Of a DNA stretch of 64,000 nt, positions 25,306 through 39,800 are shown piece by piece. The translations under genes were made by a program, and so were the position numbers. The stretch's first letter is position 1; every line of letters begins with the position of its first letter. Under the pieces are notes generated by a model, which was not told where the DNA came from, made no database searches, and saw only the letters and a list, made by a program, of their open reading frames with translations. The DNA is from Montifringilla adamsi (taxonomy: Eukaryota; Chordata; Aves; Passeriformes; Passeridae), in assembly GCA_017590115.1 (NCBI GenBank), contig JAGGNK010009114.1, positions 20,018,816 through 20,082,815 on the forward strand. Reading direction: 5' to 3'.

Positions 25306-25540
25306 CCCGCCCCGCCGCGCCGCCCTCCCGGCCAGCCCGGTACCCCGGGGCGCGCGGCTCTCCGGCGGCGCTACGGACACCCGGGGACCCATCGTCACGG
25401 CTGGATGTGCGACCACATGGCGCACACACCACCTGTTGGTTCTGGACACTTCTGGTTTTCTTCTTCCTTTGCACTTTCTTCTCGTCCTCTTTTGATTTTG
25501 ATGGGGATGTTGTGGGAGTTTAGATTCTGAAATACTGATA

Positions 25541-25855
25541 ATCGTGGAATCATTGAATCACAGAATCATCAAGGTTGGAAGAGAACTTTGAGATCAACAA
25601 GACCAACCATCAATCCAGCACTCTCACCCCTAGACCACAGGGAAAAATTTTTTCTGACATGTAATCTCAATGTCACCTGCCTCAGCTTGAGGCCATTGTC
25701 CTTCTACCGCAGGCACAGTAGGAGAGACTGATCCCCACCTCACTACAGCCTCCTGTCAGGTAATTGTAGAAAGCAATTAGGTTCCCCCTAAATCTCCTCT
25801 AGACTCAGTAAGTCCAACTCCCTCAGCCACACCTTGTAAGATATGTTTTCTCAAA
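25541..25855 (-). mobile_element. CR1 LINE 3' fragment (inverted)
   Basis: Begins with the reverse complement of the CR1 tail (ATTGAATCACAGAATCATCA), then the AAGGTTGGAAGAGAACTTTG segment and TTGAGGCCATTGTCC, as in avian CR1 read backwards. About 300 bases, placed 240 bases from the N gap and just outside the CpG island. Confidence 0.85.
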
Positions 25856-26449
25856 GACACTCTTTGAGTTACTTTCCACCCTAGCAATATTAATTCTATA
25901 CCTTTATATACAGGCCTTAACAGACAGGCTGTAATTGTACAGTTCTACACTGTGTTTTCCACTGCAGCTTTCCCTGGATCAGGCAAATGCCACTCTTTGT
26001 TCAGTGGATAAGTCTGGAACATCAGTGAATAATGCCAGCTTTATTGTGGTCCCTTTTTGATACTGGCTGCACAAAATAACAAATGATGAGCCAGATAAAA
26101 ACCTCCAAGAAAAAGAAGTTGACCACGACTGGGAGAATGAAGAGAATGAAGAATGAAGTCTCTGCTTTGCTATGGAATTAGTATTTAGTTATGGGTCAGT
26201 CAATAAATCAAACAACACCACAAATGATCTTCATTTGTTTGTTAATCATTGCACATGACTGCTCTGGGCTAGAAATCAGTTCAGGCATCTGAAAACTCAA
26301 ATGCCTCACATTAGAGAAACTCATGCATGAGACATCTATTAACAGGTGCTTTTGGAAACAACCCTCCTAATCTTTCCTTCTGTCAAATGAGGATGACTAT
26401 ACTCTTCTTCCTGGGGATTTTGCCAAGATAAATCATTATAAAACACACT

Positions 26450-26590
26450 TGAGGAAGTACTTCAGTACACAGAGGGCAGTAAATCTCTAGAACTTGCAAG
26501 AGACTGCAAGGCAGATGGTATCAATACGTTCAGAAAGGGATTAGGTACATTCTCAAGGAAAGGGTCCATAAATGTATTCCCTAACATCAT
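26450..26590 (+). mobile_element. Old CR1-like LINE fragment
   Basis: Resembles an older CR1 type: an ACTTGC stretch, GGCAGATGGTATCAATACGT, AAAGGGATTAGGTACATTC and AAAGGGTCCATAAATG. Strongly diverged with no intact tail. Confidence 0.55.
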
Positions 26591-27123
26591 AGACACAACT
26601 GCTGTGGAGGCTGGGGAGAAAAGACTGCAGGAAATGCCTGGGCTCATGCCCTCCCCCTAAACAGCAACACCACTGGGAGCAAGTGGACCAGTGGGCTGAC
26701 TCCAGAAGGCATTTCTGTTTGTAAAGCTGGGAAGGAAAGTCCAGAAACTGGCAGAAGCTGTAGTACCTGCTCTCTTGATACCATGTATTAAAAAACACAC
26801 GGTGGTTAGTCTGCACAATTACAGGCAGGATATAAATCTACATGCACAAAAACACCTGGTTTTGTCCTGTGACCAACGACTGAGGCTGACTTGTTGCTTA
26901 TTTTTCCTCACTGTCGCTTAAACATTCGTAAAACATGTTCATTAAGTCATTTCTGCCATGTGAAGCTTCACAAGGATAGACTCAGCCCCATCTTTCAGAA
27001 AAACAGAAGCTTGTAAGAAATTGTGGACTCTTCAGTGATTTGAAGACTTGGAAGGTTGCTTTTGCTACTAGGAGAAGCTATAAAAGGTAGATTCACTGTT
27101 TTCCTCCCTCACATTACTCTTAT

Positions 27124-27151
27124 TGAGTTTGAGATATTTATCTCAAACTCA
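27124..27151. repeat. Perfect inverted repeat, 13-base arms, 2-base spacer
   Basis: TGAGTTTGAGATA and its exact reverse complement TATCTCAAACTCA are separated by TT. As RNA or single-stranded DNA it would form a tight hairpin. It is not part of a recognised transposon and no miRNA-like longer stem extends past the arms. Confidence 0.9.
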
Positions 27152-30100
27152 GAGAGCCATACAGTTTAGAAGCATCAACAAACGTCAGTTTATTGAGCAG
27201 GAAAAACAGTGGGGCTGCAGTGAAATACATAGCAGCTAATTTCATAAATTAAATTTAATAAAAAATAAACCCACAGTTTTTGGTTTCTTATTCTTCACTC
27301 AGCTGATCACAACAACCTAAGGTTTAAGGAAAATAAAAGCACTCCCTCTGTACAAATGACCAAAGCACTTCCAGTCCTGCATCACAGCCCACAGCTGCTC
27401 TTTAGGGAAGGACATGCTTCCTCCACTGTCCCCTAAGATCCTGAGCTTGCAAACAGCCACACTTTCTCAGGATCTGCTTGGTCCTTTACTGCCAAGTCCT
27501 TACCTTGAGAAGAGAAATATCTTTCTGTAATTAAAGGGGTTTTAGGAACTTTAAACAACTACACAAGTAATATAAAATGTCACTAAACTTTAGGTCACCC
27601 TACTTAAAATTTTAAAAGATGAACAAAAGAGTAGAGGTGAAAAATTACTTGTATCACATCAGGTTACACAGAGAGGTGTTCTCAAACCAAATACTGTGTT
27701 GATGAGACCAAGATAAATCAACAGCCTTTGAGACCACTGTTAACTCTGTTTATCATGGATAGTAGTTATCCTTTAAAAAATAACCTTTAAAATACTAATT
27801 GGTTTCTCTGATTTTCTGAAGTACCACAGGAAATACTGAATCACCAATCAAGAAGACAACTTAAGACTTATGAACTTCCTCCTGGAGAAAGCATGACCTT
27901 GACTGCAGCATGTTGCTTCCAAGCACCAGACATCTGAGCCACTTGAAGCCAACCTTATTTCCAGTTACAGGGGAACTCCACAAGCTATTTCACCTAATAC
28001 TCACAGCATAGTCACCAAGGTAATGACACAAGGCCATTGCTCTGGCCTGTGACAATCTTCTCTCCTTATTTAACTTGATTAGGCATCACCACTTGGCTTA
28101 TTAACACTATGATAAAAGTGTATCTTGTAACTGATTATGACAGAGATTTTACAGAAACTGCAGAGATTTGAAAATGTATTAGTACTAAATTTGCTGTCTC
28201 TCAAGCTGGCCATGGTAACTAAGGCAACCCATTTTAAAGGTGGGGAGTTATGAAAAACTGCCAATGCTTTCTAACGACAGAGAACATGCAAAGGAACTAA
28301 CCTGAGGAATCAACTGAAGCGCATACCAAGCTATCAAAGGGTTTATTGAAGATGACTTTCTAGCTTTCTTGTGGATTCATAGTTTGTGACCATTGTGAGA
28401 TTCCCTCTTTAGTGTTAATAAGTGTTAGAGGTGCAGTACATCTTTTTTCTGCGCCTCCATAGCAAAATATAAAACACATACATAAGGCTAAAACGTAACT
28501 CCCTGTGTTAACAGAATGACTTCTGTATCAAGACCTGATTAAAGCCATTGCCCCTTTTGGTACTCCCAGTCACTTTACAAAAAGTGTAAACATTTTCATT
28601 TAGCTTCCTCTGGTTTCATACTCTCCATCCATACACTGTTCACCCCTTCAAACAAAGCCAAATCCAGACCCTGCCTATCATAGGGCAAAGGCCTTGTATC
28701 TACTCCTGCTGTCTGTGCTCAAGCAAATCTGGAGTGCATTTCTCCAGGGAAAGCTGGCTGGTTCTGTCCAGAAATTGAATATGAGCTGGGCAACTCCAAA
28801 GAGTCTGGGTTACATTGTTCAGCCAGGGATATTATTCTGGCTGGACATTTGTAATCTGGTCATGAAAATAATTATGTACATATGTCCTGTTTTGGGAATC
28901 ATCACAGGGTCATAAAAAAATTACAAATCTAGGACTAACTGGTATTATCTATAAATATGGTCTGGACTGGTAAAGTTACTAGATGTCTGCTCCTGTGAAA
29001 AATAATCATAAGCAGAAGACTGCTTTCATTTGGAATATGTACAAAGCCAGTCTGGAAGTACATGACCCTTACTTTAAGGGCTCTGCTCTACTGTGCTCAC
29101 TCCCCATAATGTGCCTCACGTCTGCCCAGCTGATGGCTCCTCACTGCTTTTGTACAGCGAGCAGTACAGAAGCATTGAAGAGCTGGGACTTTTGGCAAGA
29201 TAAGAAAGCCAGTAACAGCAATTTATTTCACATATCCACTTGTTCTTTTACAGCAGATTCATAAATGCAATGGCTGTGCTGGAGGATGCAGTGTCCACCA
29301 AAGGAGGTAAGGGTGTGGTGTGGTCCACAGGCCCCTTGCCCAGCCTTGCCCCTCCTGCCAGCAAATCCCACCCTGCCCTGGCACTGGCCAGCAGGGTTAG
29401 TGTTGCTATCAATGCTGCTCACCTGCTTTTCACAGCTGTACCCATTGGGGATGAGGCTCAGCCATTCCACTCCCATTTACCACAAACTGCACCTACAGGT
29501 TGGTAAAGCACTGAGAAAAACTGTGCCTTGTATATGCACAAACTGTTTAACTGCAGAGGTGAGGCACAAGAGTGTGAAAGAATACAAGTGCAAGATATGA
29601 TGGCATAAGAGAGAGAGGAAAAAAATAAACTTCCCTTACAGTGAGGAGGGCATTATCCAGTGCTGCTGGAGGTGGAGCTGTCACTTCCCTGGCTCTGGGT
29701 ACCACTCAGATTTTCACACAAGGCACATGAGCACACCTTGGTGTCATCCTGGAGCCAGCACTAGCCACGGGCAGCTGGTGCCACCTGCTGAACATTACAA
29801 CATTTATAATCTGGATTGAGGAAAAATAAATTCCCACCAGAAAGTCAAATCTTGCTAAAATTAGACTATATTTTACACACAGAATAATCAGAGAGCTGCA
29901 ATGAGCCTGAGACAATTCAGTTTATTTTTTAAAGTCTTTGCCAAGTACAACTTCTGTTATTGCACTATATATTTCAATTTCAGAAGCAAAGCCTGTTACA
30001 CCTGTTTGGTTTAAATTTTGCCATTGTTATAATGTTCAATTTTTCTGCTTGAACAACTGTTTCTGCAACGGGATTTGTGATCACAATATACAATGTCTTT

Positions 30101-30567
30101 GGTCTAAAATTAGCACAACACATTTCTTGGAGGATAAAATATTTCATAGATTTTGCTGTCAGTTAGTGAGGCAAGCAAGAAAACCCTAAGAAATAATTGT
30201 CTTCCCATCCTTTTTAATCCTTCTTGATTCTGCTGAATGAAAGAGCTTGCTGGTACAGGCTACTGACAGATATTAGGCTATAAAAATTGCCTTTCAAGTG
30301 CATGCTGAATTTCCAGAACAATCTTATTAATAATCTACAGCTTAGTATCTAATCTGTACAATTTAGATCTTGTTTCAAGTGATTAAAGGACTTGCCTGAG
30401 CTCACAGAAACATCTTAAAGGAATTTGAGTGCTCAGCCTTCATGAAACACATTGAAAATGTACGTTGTTTAGCTGGCACCTTCCACTTGAAGTGCCACAC
30501 AACAAAGGTGTTTCTCAATAAACTGGATCTTATGGCTCTTCACAGCTAATTGAAAGGAGGTTGTAGC

Positions 30568-30861
30568 AATTTGTCTCTTATAATAAGTGACAAGATGAGA
30601 GGAAAGGGTAAGTTGTGCCAGGGGAGCTTTAAATTGTATTTTAGGAAAATTTTCTTCACTGAAAGGGCTCTCAAACACTGGAACTGCAGGCAGCCCAGGG
30701 AAATGGCTGAGTCACCATCCCTGGAGGAGTTTAAAGAATGTGTAGAAGTGGCACTTTGGGACATGGTTAGTGGTGGGCTCAGCAGCATTGTGTAACTGAT
30801 TAGACTTGATGATCCTAGAGGTCTTTTCCAATCTAAATGGAAAAATCTTTATGATTCTATG
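30568..30861 (+). mobile_element. CR1 LINE 3' fragment
   Basis: About 290 bases of a CR1 3' end in sense orientation: TTTTCTTCACTGAAAGGGCT, GGGAAATGGCTGAGTCACCA, CCTGGAGGAGTTTAAAGAAT, then GATGATCCTAGAGGTCTTTT and the tail ATGATTCTATG. Better preserved than most copies here. Confidence 0.9.
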
Positions 30862-33800
30862 CTTTACCTAATAACACTATCCCTCTTCCACTAGAGTTTT
30901 TCACTCAGGCTTTGAAGAAGTAATGGATACATTACCTGCTACTCTCTCTCCTCAGACTGAAAGGAGAGAGGTGAAACCTGACACTTTCTGCTCCTCTCTG
31001 TCTTCTGCAGGATTCAGACATAACAGCACCTTTAAAGTGCATTGAAAGTTCATATTTGCCAGAGGACTCTCCATGTCTGTGGTCTGTGCTTGACTCAGCA
31101 AGGGACACAGATCACATTCAGACCTACAGAGTGACAACAGGGGCAGTGCATGTGAAACTGTGAAGAATGTTGTCCTCAGTTTTGCCTGCTCAACATCCCT
31201 TCCCTGTAATGGATCCTGACACAGGAACATCCTGCCTGCCATCTCCCACTTGGAGCGTGGGCTGCCAAGGACAGCACAGGCACAGTGTGCAATGGCACAC
31301 CAGGCTGGCACAGGGCTGGGAATCCACTCAAAGCCTCTTTCCTTGAGCCAAATCATTGCAGAAGAGCAGTGACAGCATCTTGCCTCTCTGTCAGGCTGTA
31401 CCTCCCAGCTCCTGCTGAGCTTCTGGTTAGTGAATTTAGCCTTTTCAGCTGACTGTGCTAAACTGCATGGTGTAGTTACAGAGTCCTCCACAGCACTGGG
31501 CACAAGTAAAAGAGTATCTTGGACCTCTTTTTAAAAAGAGTTTTTCCCTCTGCACCTGCTCCAGCTCATTGCTGGCAAGTATCAGCCCACATAGCAGACC
31601 AGCAGCAAAGGCAATATTCACCCAAAGGTTATTTTAAAAATCTTGGAAAGTTTGAAAAACCTCCCAAAAATTCCTTCTTTTTGGGAAAATCCCGATCCAC
31701 ATCCCGATACTATCTCTTCAGCAGTGAGCATGCTGAACTACAAGGCCTCCAGGGTCTTGTACAGCTCTTCCTACGATCTTTTAGTGGCCTCTGCTGGCCA
31801 GGACTGAGATCCCAGCATCTGTTTAAGTGTCACCCGTCCCGAATCCAGCTAAGATTTACATAGATATTTTATTGGTGACAGCAGCAGAGACAAACATCAC
31901 CAGGACTGTATTAATGATCAGCAGAAAGTTTTCACTGGAGACCACTGTTTCAGTATAGCAGCTTGTTTCAGACTTGAAATATTTATGGCAAAAAAAAAAA
32001 AAAAAATCTCGGTGGGTACAAATTAAAAGCACTGAAGACAAACTTTGGATGGGACTGCTGCCTTTGGATTTGAAACTGAGTCAACTGAGTCAGCTTTATG
32101 TGGTGCTGAAGGAATAGCCCAAAAGAAGACAGACTGGGAGTGTGCATGGCTTAGAGTGATCTACTTTTCCAAGAACAGCATTTTATGGTAAAGGTGTGAG
32201 CAGAAGTGCTCTCAAAGATACGGAAAATATCATTCTGGTTACTCAGCACTTCAGGAGAGATCTTGCATATGTCTGCTGTTTTCTGAGCATTGGCTTTCCT
32301 GGTGTTCTCCCTTAGTGAAAACTCAGTTTTCCAGCCTTTATTTTACTTTTCTAGAGAGTGTAAATTCTCTGCAGCTAGAAGAATATAAAGTTATGATTAT
32401 AAACAGGCATTTTTCTCTTTGTTTGTCTGTGGAAGTTTGGAAGTTTGAAAATCCTTTCACTGAAGGATTTATCTTTGAGAGGCATCATAGTTCCAGATTC
32501 TTTCACTTACCTTCCAATCAGTTTCCATTCTCTTACAGGCTAGTCTCTTGACTCCACTAGTTGCCTATGGAAAAGCCTGTTGATACAGAAAAGAGAAAAG
32601 TTAATTGTTTTGTTAAAAAATAATTATAATAAAACCCCCTCCTCTTCTGCTCAAGAGAATTCCTACAAAATTTGGGTTTCATACACTATAAATAAAATCC
32701 AATAAAGTTGTGATTGATTTCAAACTGGAAACACAACAGTAGTACTAATCCTTCTCTCTGTCCAAGTTTTTTTTGCATCTTTTCTTTCTGGAAATTAGCT
32801 TAGAAATTAGATTAGAAAAACCCCTTTTTCCAGTACTGCATTTGTTTCTAATGTGTTTGTTACTACAAAATCTTTTGTTCAGATGAGCAGGGCAAAGGCC
32901 CACTAGACTTAACTATCTCCTTCAAAACTGTTCAGCTTTTCCAGTAGTACTGTGTGATTTTAGTTGGGTTTTTTCAATAACGTTTTTTCCTACAGGGAAT
33001 TCAAGTCAGACCAAAGTGCAGAAAATACATCCACTGGAGGGCAGGCCTGAATCTAGCAGAATGTGCTGGAAAGGCCAAGGAGGAAAGACACCAAAGTTCC
33101 ATTTTGCTGAATGAAAGCTGTCATGAATCAATCAGGACTGAACAGTGAAGAATCAAGTGATGACCTTTTTTCTGAATGGATTTATGACTACAAATTTGTA
33201 GCCTATAAAACAGGTTCCAATAAGAGTTCATGTCTAATAAGAAGGTCCCTAGATGAAGCTTCTGACATTGACTAAAATTAAAATAAACCTAACATGACAA
33301 TTATTAGTTGAAGTCAGCAAATCCCAACAGGACTGATCCCCATGGTGCTGATCAGACAACACCAACTGCAATCAGCGGAGCTGAATTCCAGCCTGACCTT
33401 GGCCCACAGGCTCCCTGTGTTCCCCTGTCAGCACAACCCTCCTGCAGGACTTGTGATCTGAGCTCTGTGGGGTGAAAGGTGTCTCCTGGGGAGTCTTATC
33501 CAGGCTGTGCAGGCAATGCAGAGGCACAGGGGATGTGCACAGGCAGAAGAGGTGTCTGGCTCCACCTCATGCTCACAGCCAGACCAACCCCCAGGCATGC
33601 TCAGGAAAGAGCTGCTCTGGGTGGACACCTGATGTCCACTCTCTGGACTTGCAATCTGTGCACTCTCTACTGCCAGGTCCCCTACTTCCGCGGAGGTGGC
33701 TGTGCCTCAGAGGTAATTACATGTGACTGGACCAAGTACTTCATGCAGTACTTGTTTCCAGCAAGGACTCAGTTTGGCTCAGCAGTTTGAGATGTTTAAT

Positions 33801-36800
33801 CTTTGACACTCCAGACCCAATTTTTGACTTTAAGTGCTATGAAAATAATAAAAAAAAAAGAAAAAGTTTATTTCATGTGGCACCTGAAGATCCCATCTTT
33901 AATGCTGCCTGACTTTATCAACCCTCGATTTTCTTTCAGACAAACTGAAAACTCAGTTTTCTTTTAGCAGTTTTTATGGGAGCACATTAAATGAACTTCC
34001 TCCTTTCATCAGTGACTCACTCCTAGAAAGGCTATTTCACAAATAGTATGTCCATTCCAAAGGAAACAAGCTGTTCCCTCTTACATTACTCAAGTAGCTG
34101 CAGACAAAGTAAAATACATTAAGTTAAAAGATTTCAAAATGCATTAGAAACATAGCTCAGAGACAGTCAGCCTTATTTCAAGTAGTTTTCTGATGTAATT
34201 GCTGCCCTTTAATGAAATCAATCAAGCCAAATATTAAAATCAACTAGAAATTCTCAGGGCCTGGCCGGAGACACTTTACAACCCATGGAGTCTAAGTTCA
34301 TAGATGTCTCAGAGTGTTTAATAGTGGTCACATAAAATATTTAGAGTCTATGTTAATCAGAATCAGGATATAAATCAGAACAACTCCAATCTGAGATTGC
34401 TAAAAGCCAGTGAGACATCTGTTCAAGTCAACAGCTGCAGTTTTTACATATATTAGAATCTGTTTCTTGTAATGTGAATTAAAGTTTTACCCTGGAGATG
34501 TGAATAATGTGATGATATAGGTGCTTTCATTAGGAATAACTATGGATGTGTCTAGAGTTGAGCTGCTGCAGCTAATTTAATGAAAGAAAACACACTAAAG
34601 AATTTCTCAAGCAAACAGTTAAATCCCCAAATAAACAGTTGAAAGTATGTTATCTTAAAGGCATGGGTCTGAGAAACAGTCAGGCTTTCCACACAGAAGA
34701 AAACCAGAAGTATAATCATATTTCCAAACAAAGATAAAAGACAGAGATTTTATAAAAATACTAAATATCTCTCTGACAGTTTAGTATAACACAAGAAAAT
34801 GCAAAACCAGCATGTTACATGTCAGTCACAGGAAGAAGGTATTTGAAAAAGACTCTTTTGGCGAATATTTGTAAAAGGCAACACTCCTTAAAGCATTCAG
34901 AGGTGCAAGTGTTACAAGTGACAAGGAATCTTTCTAGCTGAAGGACAGTCCAAGAAGCTGTCTCAGATTTGACTACATCAAAGGACTGGTAATTCCCCTA
35001 TTACATTGAGTGATAAAAAATAAAACATTACTAGGTCTTCTCTATGAATCTCCAAGATTGTCCTGCTGTTGGCAGTGTAAGAATTTACCTCAGGTAAACT
35101 ACCTGTAAATAGGCTTTCCAAGATTGTTCCATGCCAAGGAACATTTGTACTCATGACACTGTTTCTGTTACACATTGCAAGTGCAACAAATACTCAAAGG
35201 GAACAAGATAAGAGGTAGGCAAATGTTGAAATTACAAAACCAAACAAGAGTCTGCACATATGCAAGACTTTCCAGTATTAAGCTGTGTATAAATAACTTT
35301 AGGTTGATCTGAGTTCTGCCTGCAGGTTAAAAAAATAACAGCTCATGTAAATAGCTATTTTTGTCTGTGCCATTGTGTCTGGATTTCTTTATTTTCAGAG
35401 GCCTGAAATCAGATTGCAAACATCACCTCACATTTGCATATTTTAACAGGGACAGACTTGTATATATTCCCTTGTCTTAATGATAAGAGACTGTCACAAC
35501 TTCTTGCATGGTCAATGTGTTCAGTCTCATCCAGTAACTTCTGCATAAAGCCAAAAAATCCAATGATCAAACACAGGCACCTTTTTCCATCACAGATGCT
35601 CCCTTTTGGTTTTCTTTATGAACATTTTATCAGATGTGGATTATTTTGATTTGATGAAGAGACCTTTTGGGAAAATATTTTTCATGTGGGCCACTCCTGT
35701 GGTCTTAATTTTTGCTTCATCCTTTTGGGAAGCACTTTCTACCACTACCTTGTTTTAATCTAGTACATAAACTCCACCTCAGCAGTGACATTCAATCTCC
35801 AACTCCTGAAACAGGCGTTCACTTCAATAATAATCATAAGCACACCAGTAATTTATTACTTCTTTCCTCAGAGTACAAGAACAGTTTTACTTCTCCCATG
35901 TGAGATGTCAGCAGTACATAGAGTAGGGAATTTTGGTGTCCTTCAGGGTACTTAAAATTCTGTCACCATGTTTTGCTAAAAAGGACATTTTCACTGTGAT
36001 GTGCTATATTTACAGGGGAGCAGATAGGATCATTGTGCTTTCCCACTGCCTCCTCCCTGATAATTTTCCACAGCTTTTTGGTTATTTTTAGAGTGATTAG
36101 TATAAATTAGTAATGTCCCTCTGTCCCTCTGGGAGTCTAGAACACTCCAGAGCAATAAGCACAAACAACCTGTGGGGTCTGAGAGACTGAAAGGAGGACT
36201 GTCCACAATCAGAAAGCTGCTGTAATGCCTGAGATTAAAGACTCCTTTGTTTGCATTCTGGCACAGCTCTTACACTCAGATGTATGAAGATATTTGGATG
36301 CTTCATTGCCAGGGGCATCAGAGGGAGACAGGACTTGAATTCTTTGCCATCTGCTCCCTCAGCATATGATGCCATCTTAAACACACAAGATTTAACAGAG
36401 AACATTTAGCAGCATTTAACAGCAGAGCAAAGTAAAGGCTTTCCAAGGGAAGCAAGCTATTGTGAGGCCCTTTCTGTGTAATTCCAGCCTAGCAGGATGA
36501 AGTGATCTCTCAGGAACCAAGTTCCAATCTATCACCTTAAATATAGGACTGTGTCCATGGCAAATGTTTAATGCATCCAAGAAGCATTAAAGCATCCAAA
36601 CCTGAAAGGGCTAATGCAAATGGCATTGATGCCAGTGACACAATGCCCTTTGTTTTCAGCCAAGGCACATCAGAACTGAAACTCAGAACTTCTGAAGGCA
36701 CTGCAGTATGTGGCTTTTGCAAAGCTAACTTTCCTTTTATCTGTCTACTGGTATAAACAGTCTTCTAAATAATACATCAGGATAATGTATCCAATAATGA

Positions 36801-39800
36801 CTAGAAATAGCCACAATGATCAAGATGTGACCAGGAACTTGTGACCAACAGTGCTAGAGTCTCCACAGGAAATGGCAGAAAAGCAGCTTTAATGTTAATA
36901 GAGCTCCTCTGTTTACAGTTGCTTTTAGAGGAGTTCTGCTGAAGTTTCCCTGAGGGCTGCTACTCCCTTACTGCACCTTCTTTGGACCAGAAAGCACCAA
37001 GGATGACAGCCAGTATTCTAAAACAACACTGACAGAAAGAAAGAACCTATATATGTAAACATGGTCATTCTTCAGAGGCTGATTTATTTCCATAAAAATG
37101 GGATCTAATCCTAAACCACTCCTTGGCTGAAGCTTCATCTTGATTGATACTAGAAGAGAAATACCAGTTTTAGGACATCAGCAGTAACAGTGTCTGGTGT
37201 TGTCATAAATAACTGGTTTGCAGATGATTAAGCAATACATCTTTTAATATAAATTAAATCAAGGTTCTAGCTTTCACAACTTCAGAAAAGGCTTTGAAGC
37301 ATACTTGGAGCAGAACCTGCAGCTCAGAAACGAGAAGTAAAAGAGAAAGAAGTACAGATTGGTTAAATATAATTCCAACATTCTGGATAGCTGTCTTGCC
37401 TTTAAATGTCTGCATTTGGCATTACTGAGCACATTGGGAAAGATATGGGCAGCAGTTTTGCCTTTTGACACTCATTCTTAGAGCTGAAATCATGTGAACC
37501 TCTTTTTGCCTCACTTTCTAAATGTGAACTACACCAACACACAGAAAATCTGTGTTCTCCAGAGGGTTGGATCAGTTTGCATCAGCTGAAGCTTCGTGGT
37601 GATACCCAGGGGTGCTATTTCAGACCTCCTCTCTTTTTTCCTGCTGGTTAATCGAGTAGTCAGGATCACTCATTATGTATGTTATCAGCCACTGTTAACT
37701 TTTAATTCTGAAGAACCAGAGTTGCACTCCAAAATGCAGGAGTCTTCAAACATGTCTCTTCTAAGGTGGCAGGTGTGACTGCAGCACAAAAGAGCTGTTT
37801 ATGCTTGTTTCAGCCAAGGATGATTTAAATGCGAGCACCATGAGCCTTCTTGGATGCTGGACACTGATGTTCATGACCAGTCTGCACTGAAGCCTGTCTT
37901 TGTTACTACCAGGATTGGAACTGTTCAGGTAGCTTGGATCACTCCTCTCAGCAAGTGTGTGAATATCAGTACCATGAATAGAAGCTCACAGCCTCTATAT
38001 CACCTGCTTTTAGCAAGGCTAGAATGTGACTATACTAATTTGAGTGATAGTAAAATGATGGATGATGCATTGGGAACAGCACTGAAATTGCCCTGGTTCC
38101 ATAAACCACTATTTCCAGTGGCACAGATTAAAAGGAAGGCTGCAAACAGGAAAACCTTGCTGGATTAGGACCTGAGCACCATGAGGCAGGTTTGAAAGAC
38201 AACTCATCAGTAGGATTTTCAGCTTTTTCCAGGAGGAAGGATGCACAGAGGAAGGGTTCATCCAGGCAGCTGGACAGGTGCTTGCAGAAAGGATAAATGA
38301 ATGACCAAGGTGGATTTTGCTGTCATAGCAGACACAGCTGCTTTGTTCCCTTTCTGCTCTCTACAATGTTACTAAGCAGCTACTGCAAATTATGCTGTGC
38401 TCCAGCACGGGATGGGAATACTCCTCACATTGACACAGAGGGGTTATTAGCAGGAATATACAGAAATCTGAGATTCTCAGGTCTGTATCCTACACAAGGA
38501 ATCAGAAGATTTTCAGTCACTAGCTCTGCTGGTGGACATAGTTCAGCAACACTTTGCAGCATTCTGACTTTCCTGTACCAGTATGGAGAACAACTATCTG
38601 TGATTGCTGACAGTACCTGCACAGGGACATCTGTTCCTGCTGTGTCACCAGAAGTAGGAAAGAGGTTGAAATGTGATGCTGCCTGCAGGGAAAGGTACTT
38701 CAGAGGCAGGGAAGCAAAAGGAGAATTGTTTGAAAGCAATTCTCTCTTGATACTTGATGTCCATTTTCAGGATAACATACAGAGAAATAATCATGCAAAT
38801 CCAAACTCAAGGGAAATAAGCCTTGGTTTCTTCATCTGGTGCTCTGAAATTCAGCCAGTAACACATACAGCCAAAATCCCTGAGGTGACACAGTGCATTG
38901 TTGTTTTGTAGGCAAAGCATATTGGATTACTGGAGACTCCACACTGTGAAATTATTATAAACCAGTAATTAGCTGGTGATGGTGATAATTTGGTTCAGAA
39001 TTCTGAAGCCAAATAAAATGAACTGATTAAAAATAATGCACTGTTAACTCGGTCTCTTGTGCAATTAAAAACTCATAGAAACTGACTGAAGTATTTAGAA
39101 ACATAAGGGAAAACTGTCACCATTTAAAAATGTGCTCAGCTAAAAATAGGTTTGGGTCCTGAACTGGAAATTTTAATTCTTTAAAGGCAGAAGGACATGT
39201 TATTGCTCTTCACCTTGGAGAGCTCTCACTCACTTAAACACAGTTTAACCTTTGGATGGTAAAACATGAACATGCTGGAATTAAACTTGCCTGGCACAAG
39301 TGAGAAACTCATCAGAAGATGTTTTCTGATGTACCAGTGCTTTGGAAAAATACTTCCTGCAGGTGCTCTGAAATCACCTGGAGTTTTTCAGGAGCTGCTT
39401 GATTTAATTTTCAAGTCCCTGCTGTGGTCATACAGATATCATCTGGTAGGTCCCTCACGACCAATTACCTTCTGCAGGTGTTAAGTGGTAAAGATAGCCC
39501 TGTCAGATGTGCCTGGCTTCTTTTTTGGCCAAATTCAGCTTTCTTGCAGGACACAGAGGAACACAGCCAATGAATGGCTCAGTACAGCAATATTTATGGG
39601 AGACTTCTGACCAATTCCAGCTTTGGAGAAATGATAGATTATTTGAGAGGTCCATAAAAATGAAGACTCAGAAGATGATTTTGACGAAGTCCTTCAGTCT
39701 GTGGGAGTGGTAGGAATGGAACTGCATTCCTGGGAATGACAGGAGGTCCTTCTCAGCAGCTCAAGAGACCCTGCTGCTGACAATATCCCAAACCACAAGG

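Larger units (their letters stand above)
24840..25420. promoter_or_regulatory. CpG-island promoter and first exon of ESYT3
   Basis: A sharply bounded block of very high GC and CpG density in otherwise AT-rich sequence. It covers coding exon 1, the 5' UTR and the presumed transcription start. No TATA box is evident, as usual for CpG-island promoters. The island continues at similar composition on both sides of the N gap. Confidence 0.8.
25856..30567. other. Intergenic sequence between ESYT3 and the CR1 at 30568
   Basis: AT-rich sequence with no recognised exon on either strand. It holds an old CR1-like fragment (26450-26590) and a perfect inverted repeat (27124-27151). Confidence 0.65.

Noticed and set aside
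24821..25495. 224-codon plus-strand open frame across the CpG island
   Set aside because: It is antisense to ESYT3 exon 1, runs through the N gap, and its composition (Arg, Pro, Ser, Ala) simply reflects GC-rich DNA.
30952..31503. 183-codon minus-strand open frame
   Set aside because: No recognised domain, no splice or promoter context, ordinary intergenic sequence.
38425..38739. 104-codon minus-strand open frame
   Set aside because: Shadow of the plus-strand frame at 38297-38911, with no independent support.
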